The notes under the pieces: model-generated
What the model was told of the DNA's origin: nothing
Database searches by the model: none
Seen by the model: the letters and a program-made list of their open reading frames with translations, nothing else
From: PALSA-968 sp964387075
Lineage (GTDB): Bacteria; Bacteroidota; Bacteroidia; B-17B0; Aurantibacillaceae
Assembly (NCBI GenBank): GCA_964387075.1
Contig: CAYLVB010000002.1
Location: 186,001-250,000, forward strand
DNA length: 64,000 nt
Reading direction: 5' to 3'
Part shown: one piece after another, positions 60,502 to 64,000 of the stretch
Layout: the number at the start of each line of letters is the position of its first letter
How positions within the stretch are numbered: position 1 is the first letter of the stretch
Made by a program: the position numbers and the translations under genes

Positions 60502-60564
60502 TAACGCATAAACAATAACTTCTACGGCATAACCCATACCGTCTAACGCATAACTTTTAACCTA
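60502..60564 (+). repeat. TAACGCA heptamer tract upstream of rnpB
   Basis: Nine 7-mers in perfect phase: TAACGCA, TAAACAA, TAACTTC, TACGGCA, TAACCCA, TACCGTC, TAACGCA, TAACTTT, TAACCTA. The tract ends 7 nt before the rnpB -7 box. Confidence 0.9.
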
Positions 60565-60571
60565 AATTCCC

Positions 60572-60579
60572 TACCTTTG
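60572..60579 (+). promoter_or_regulatory. -7 box (TACCTTTG) for rnpB
   Basis: TACCTTTG matches TAnnTTTG and lies 5 nt before the predicted 5' end of the RNase P RNA, a good distance for transcription start. The upstream box position falls inside the TAACGCA tract. Confidence 0.7.
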
Positions 60580-60584
60580 CACAA

Positions 60585-60946
60585 AAGCAAGCCGTTCTAT
60601 CGCCGCGGGGTTAAACCCGCGGAGGAAAGTCCGGACAACACAGAGCGCCCCACCCTGCAGAATGCAGGGGTATTTAAAACGCAAGTTTTGGGTAACAGAA
60701 AGTGCCGCAGAAACAAACCGCCGTTCAGCAATGGGCGGTAAGGGTGAAAACGCGAGGTAAGAGCTCACGCCCCGCCCGGGCAACCGGCAGGGAGGAAAAC
60801 CTTGGGGGTTGAAAGACCAAATAAGAGCAGTTTTTAGGGCGGCTCGCCTTGATAGTCAAAAACTTAGCTGCTTGGGTAGGTCGACCAGATAAATGATAGA
60901 AGTCCTGTTTCGGCAGGATCACAAAAACCGGCTTACAGGCTTGCTT
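60585..60946 (+). ncRNA. rnpB: RNase P RNA (class A)
   Basis: About 362 nt. The universally conserved 5' block GAGGAAAGTCCGGAC is present at about 60639-60653, followed by ACAGAAAG, GGTAAGAGCTCACGC, GATAAATGATAGAAG and the 3' ACAAAACCGGCTTAC-type block (here CAAAAACCGGCTTAC). The ends AAGCAAGCC and GGCTTGCTT pair to close helix P1. A T-rich tail (CTTTTTATTTTTCC) follows. It is the catalytic RNA for 5' tRNA maturation. Confidence 0.97.
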
Positions 60947-61063
60947 TTTATTTTTCCCTTCTCTTTTCAAACCTCATAAAGTATTAGGTTTCGGACCAAT
61001 ACCCGTCGAAAATTTACTCAAACTTGGAAAAAATTTATATATTAGCGTGCCAAAAAAACACGC

Positions 61064-64000
61064 ATGAAATTGAAAAACCTACTTGTACTGGCTTTGCTGC
61101 TTGTGTACAGCTTTGCAAAGGCCCAAACCCCTGCCATAGAAGAATTGCTGAAAGGCTTCGATGAAAAGAAAGCGCTCCAGGAAGCAAAGAAAAAAGGCCT
61201 TCCCGCAGCCGATGTGAAAGGGTATGTGAGCGGCGCCAAGGCGAGGTATATACAGGAAAAACTCATTGCATCCGGAGACACAAAAACGGAGGTGTTCAAC
61301 GAGAGAGTTACATTCGTTAACATGACCAAACAGGGTATGCAGGAAGCTCTTGCGTCTGCATGCACAAATAGTGATTTTATGGCACTCCCTGCCGCCTATA
61401 CGAACTGGACAGGTGACGTTACCACCAACATATCGGCCGGTAGCCAATATCCAGTTGCCAGTTGGACCTCTACGGGATTTAACGGCAATGGCGGTACCCC
61501 TGTATTGGTTAATACCGATCCAAATTATCTATCAGGTACTGCTCCAACCGACAGGCATGTGATAATGAACAAAGCGATCCTGGGTGTAACCACCAACCAG
61601 GCACAGGCCTTCGCAAATGGATATGATCCCGTGTGTCAAAACCCCAGTAATAGTCAATTTGATCTGCCCGTTACTCCGGGTAATGGACAGGCAAGCCTCC
61701 GTTTAGGTTCTGAATATAACCAGTATACCTCTGAGCGACTTCGTTATGCTATAGCGGTAACAGCTCAAACGGCGCAGTTCACATACCAATTCGCTACAGT
61801 GATCAACCAATCGCCTCCTCCTTTTGGTCATACAACCGGCGAGCAACCTGCTTTTGTGTTTCAATTGCTGGATATTAATAATAACCAGGTTGGCGGAAAC
61901 TGCGGAGTGTATATCAAAGATGCCAACCAGGCAAGTACCGATACCTCATTTATTTCATCTAGTTCAACTTTGGCAACAGGCTTCAACGGAGACCCGGTCT
62001 TCTATCGCAAATGGCGTACGGTTACGGTAGATCTCACGGCCTATATCGGCCAAACCATTTATGCTGACTTTCAAACTTTGGATTGCATATTTTCGGGGCA
62101 CTTTTGTTATGCTTACATCACCGCAACCTGTGGTTCTTTAAATGCACAGGTATCCGGCTTTTGCGGAAGTTCAGGTAACGTTACAATGACCGGCCCTCCC
62201 GGCTTCGACAGCTACCAGTGGTATGGCCCTCCAAATGGAACAGTTTTAATACCGGGGGCAACAACCTATAGTTATTCGGCCCCAGCTAATCCTAATGATG
62301 TTTTTTCTGTAGACTGCGTTACCCTGCAGGGCTGCACAACTAAACTCAACGTTTCCGTATCCGCCTCTAACATTATAGCAACCGGGTCTTCAACACCTTC
62401 TTGCAAGGGTGGCAGTACCGGATCTGCTTCGGTGAATGTTTTGGGTGGAACCCAGTTTACTTACACCTGGTCGCCCGTTCCCGGTTCTACTTCTACAATA
62501 ACGAATCAACCAACCGGAGTCTATCAGGTGCTCGTCCATGACCTTACCGGTAATTGTCCGGATACAACGGTTGCTGTAACAATTGGGCAAACATTACCGC
62601 CTCTTCAAACAACCACCGTGCAGCTTTGTGGTACACAGTTGTCACCTCCGCTTACTGTCCCGGCAGGCTCATTGCCAAACTATGCCTGGTACCAAAACGG
62701 ACAACCTACGGTTATCTCAACGAGTGCTACGCTTACCACAGGCACTGTAGCGCCTACGGATGACTTCACGGCTACATATATTAACCCTTCTACAGGTTGT
62801 ATGGATTCTCTGAAGACCACCATGGTGCCGATCAATATTTCATTCAGCCAATCTTCTTCTCCACCTTGTAATGGTGGAAATAACGGAAGTATTACTGTGA
62901 ATCCTTCGGGCGGTAATACCTACACCAATTACGATTGGAGCATGAACGGATCGCCGGGTGGAACCAATGTACTTATTCCTCCAAGTCTACAGATCACCGG
63001 TCTTCCGCAGGGAAATTACACGATCAATATTAATCCTAACGGTAACCCATCCTGTACTTATAGTTTAACCGTGCAATTGGTGCAAGGCGTAATACCTCCT
63101 CCAACGTTGGATACCTTAAAAGGTTGTGGGCTTGATAATCTTTCTATCCCAACCAATACGGTTAGTGGTAATACACACAGCTGGTGGCAGGGCACTACCT
63201 CATTAGGCAGCGCTTATCCTTATACCACAACAGGAGTTACTAACGGCGCCGTTTATACTGATACTATCCGCAACTCTTTTGGTTGCGTGAGCGTTTATAA
63301 AGCTTACCTCAAGAAAAAGGATTTTAATCTTACGCTTACTTCTCCGGAAAAGCTCAAGTGTCATAACGACTCGAACGGAAAATTAAAAGCTACTGTCACT
63401 ACTGAAACGAATGGTCCTTTAGGAACAGCTTATACATTTAACTGGAATTATCCTGTGCCCTATATTGATCCTCCTCCTGTTAACGCGGGTGTTGGTGTGC
63501 CACAATCATCGGTTGTTGCAGGCCTGCATGCCGGTACTTACACGGTTGTAGTTACTTCGGGAAGTTGCGTACAAACCAAGACAATTACCCTAACAAATCC
63601 TGCTTTGTTGCCACCGGATAGTTTGTTCGCTTATTTCTGTCCTAAGGATTCTCTGGTATGGTTATACGCAGAACCGGGGCATTCCACCTATAACTGGTTG
63701 CAGAATGGCGTTCCTCTTGTACCTGCCAATAACGACGACAGTCTACAGGTAACCCCTTCTAACATCAATCAGTTCACAGTGTGGTACCTGCAGGCAGGTT
63801 GTCGCGATACGGCCAGTATATTGTTCAGCTTCCCGGCCTATCATGCTTTCAGACCCGATAAGACGGTGAACATCTTTACCCCGAACGCCGATAAGAATAA
63901 TGATCAATTCTTCCCCTTCTACAGCCCAACCGTATCACAATACGAGATAGGCAAGCAGGTAGAGGATTATGAGATCGTGATCTTCAACCGCTGGGGTAAG
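61064..64000 (+). CDS. Large secreted adhesin-like protein with SprB-type repeats, 3' end outside window
   Basis: 979 codons from the ATG at 61064 to the window end without a stop. Signal peptide (VYSFAKAQ, cleavage near residue 21). The N-terminal part of about 300 residues has no family I can name. Next come Ig-like and SprB-like repeats (CKGGSTGSASVNVLGGTQF with YTWSP; CNGGNNGSITVNPSGG; CHNDSNGKLKATVTTE). The visible end, FRPDKTVNIFTPNADKNNDQF and later YEIVIFNRWGK, is the gliding-motility-associated C-terminal (type B T9SS) domain. It is probably surface-exposed and exported by T9SS. Confidence 0.9.
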   Translation, partial: MKLKNLLVLALLLVYSFAKAQTPAIEELLKGFDEKKALQEAKKKGLPAADVKGYVSGAKARYIQEKLIASGDTKTEVFNERVTFVNMTKQGMQEALASACTNSDFMALPAAYTNWTGDVTTNISAGSQYPVASWTSTGFNGNGGTPVLVNTDPNYLSGTAPTDRHVIMNKAILGVTTNQAQAFANGYDPVCQNPSNSQFDLPVTPGNGQASLRLGSEYNQYTSERLRYAIAVTAQTAQFTYQFATVINQSPPPFGHTTGEQPAFVFQLLDINNNQVGGNCGVYIKDANQASTDTSFISSSSTLATGFNGDPVFYRKWRTVTVDLTAYIGQTIYADFQTLDCIFSGHFCYAYITATCGSLNAQVSGFCGSSGNVTMTGPPGFDSYQWYGPPNGTVLIPGATTYSYSAPANPNDVFSVDCVTLQGCTTKLNVSVSASNIIATGSSTPSCKGGSTGSASVNVLGGTQFTYTWSPVPGSTSTITNQPTGVYQVLVHDLTGNCPDTTVAVTIGQTLPPLQTTTVQLCGTQLSPPLTVPAGSLPNYAWYQNGQPTVISTSATLTTGTVAPTDDFTATYINPSTGCMDSLKTTMVPINISFSQSSSPPCNGGNNGSITVNPSGGNTYTNYDWSMNGSPGGTNVLIPPSLQITGLPQGNYTININPNGNPSCTYSLTVQLVQGVIPPPTLDTLKGCGLDNLSIPTNTVSGNTHSWWQGTTSLGSAYPYTTTGVTNGAVYTDTIRNSFGCVSVYKAYLKKKDFNLTLTSPEKLKCHNDSNGKLKATVTTETNGPLGTAYTFNWNYPVPYIDPPPVNAGVGVPQSSVVAGLHAGTYTVVVTSGSCVQTKTITLTNPALLPPDSLFAYFCPKDSLVWLYAEPGHSTYNWLQNGVPLVPANNDDSLQVTPSNINQFTVWYLQAGCRDTASILFSFPAYHAFRPDKTVNIFTPNADKNNDQFFPFYSPTVSQYEIGKQVEDYEIVIFNRWGK

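Noticed and set aside
60502..60564. CRISPR array
   Set aside because: The tract is a tandem 7-mer without spacers; no cas gene is present.
60571..60970. Minus-strand frames overlapping the RNase P gene
   Set aside because: The region is the conserved RNase P RNA; frames there are accidental.

Overview
This 64 kb window is a chromosomal segment of a member of the Bacteroidota, probably an environmental lineage outside the well-known gut genera. The evidence is two proteins with type IX secretion (T9SS) C-terminal tails, a large adhesin with SprB-like repeats and a gliding-motility-associated C-terminus, a TamB-family giant, and -7 promoter boxes of the form TAnnTTTG, sometimes with TTTG about 21 nt upstream. 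I cannot place it to genus. No rRNA or tRNA gene, CRISPR array, prophage or insertion sequence with a recognisable transposase was seen.

Layout. 1-4053: 5' part of tamB (minus, runs off the left edge), divergent from tsaD and glmS. 7-17 kb: small lipoproteins, two Cys-cluster proteins (YkgJ-like and DUF3109), an FtsB/DivIC-like protein, an L,D-transpeptidase, thiL, a GxxExxY nuclease-fold gene bracketed by inverted repeats, an aldehyde dehydrogenase, an SRPBCC protein, rsgA, and a solitary paaD. 17.6-25.6 kb: purH, the cell-shape cluster mreB-mreC-mreD-mrdA (no rodA behind it), enolase. 25.6-37.7 kb, mostly minus strand: asparaginase, a DUF3127 protein with an SSB-like tail, flavin reductase, lipoprotein, ferritin-like protein, polA, DAHP synthase-chorismate mutase, an rsmB-like methyltransferase (plus), lipoprotein, M13 peptidase. 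37.7-45.9 kb: a complete tryptophan operon trpL-trpE-(disrupted four-helix-bundle gene)-trpG-trpD-trpC-trpF-trpB-trpA-DAHP synthase, preceded by a classical ribosome-mediated attenuator. 46-53.6 kb: two secreted T9SS proteins, an acyl-CoA thioesterase, an HD hydrolase and PpiD. 53.8-60.4 kb: a TetR-regulated tripartite RND efflux operon. 60.6-60.9 kb: RNase P RNA. 61.1 kb to the end: the truncated adhesin.

The most unusual feature is a set of short repeat tracts with 7-bp periodicity (units such as TAATTCT, AAATTGC, AAAGTCA, TAACGCA, TACGGAT). They sit immediately upstream of start codons (mreC, polA, thiL, trpG), in the eno promoter region, next to rnpB, and inside coding sequences (tsaD, trpA, and the 3' ends with stop codons of trpE and trpC). 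Two families flank, in inverted orientation, a small gene: a GxxExxY PD-(D/E)XK-fold gene at 10919-11341, and a four-helix-bundle (S23/IVP family) gene at 39492-39877 that is frameshifted. This looks like a family of minimal, perhaps mobile, repeat-plus-gene units. Other Bacteroidota-type palindromic repeats occur between genes and in the polA interdomain linker.
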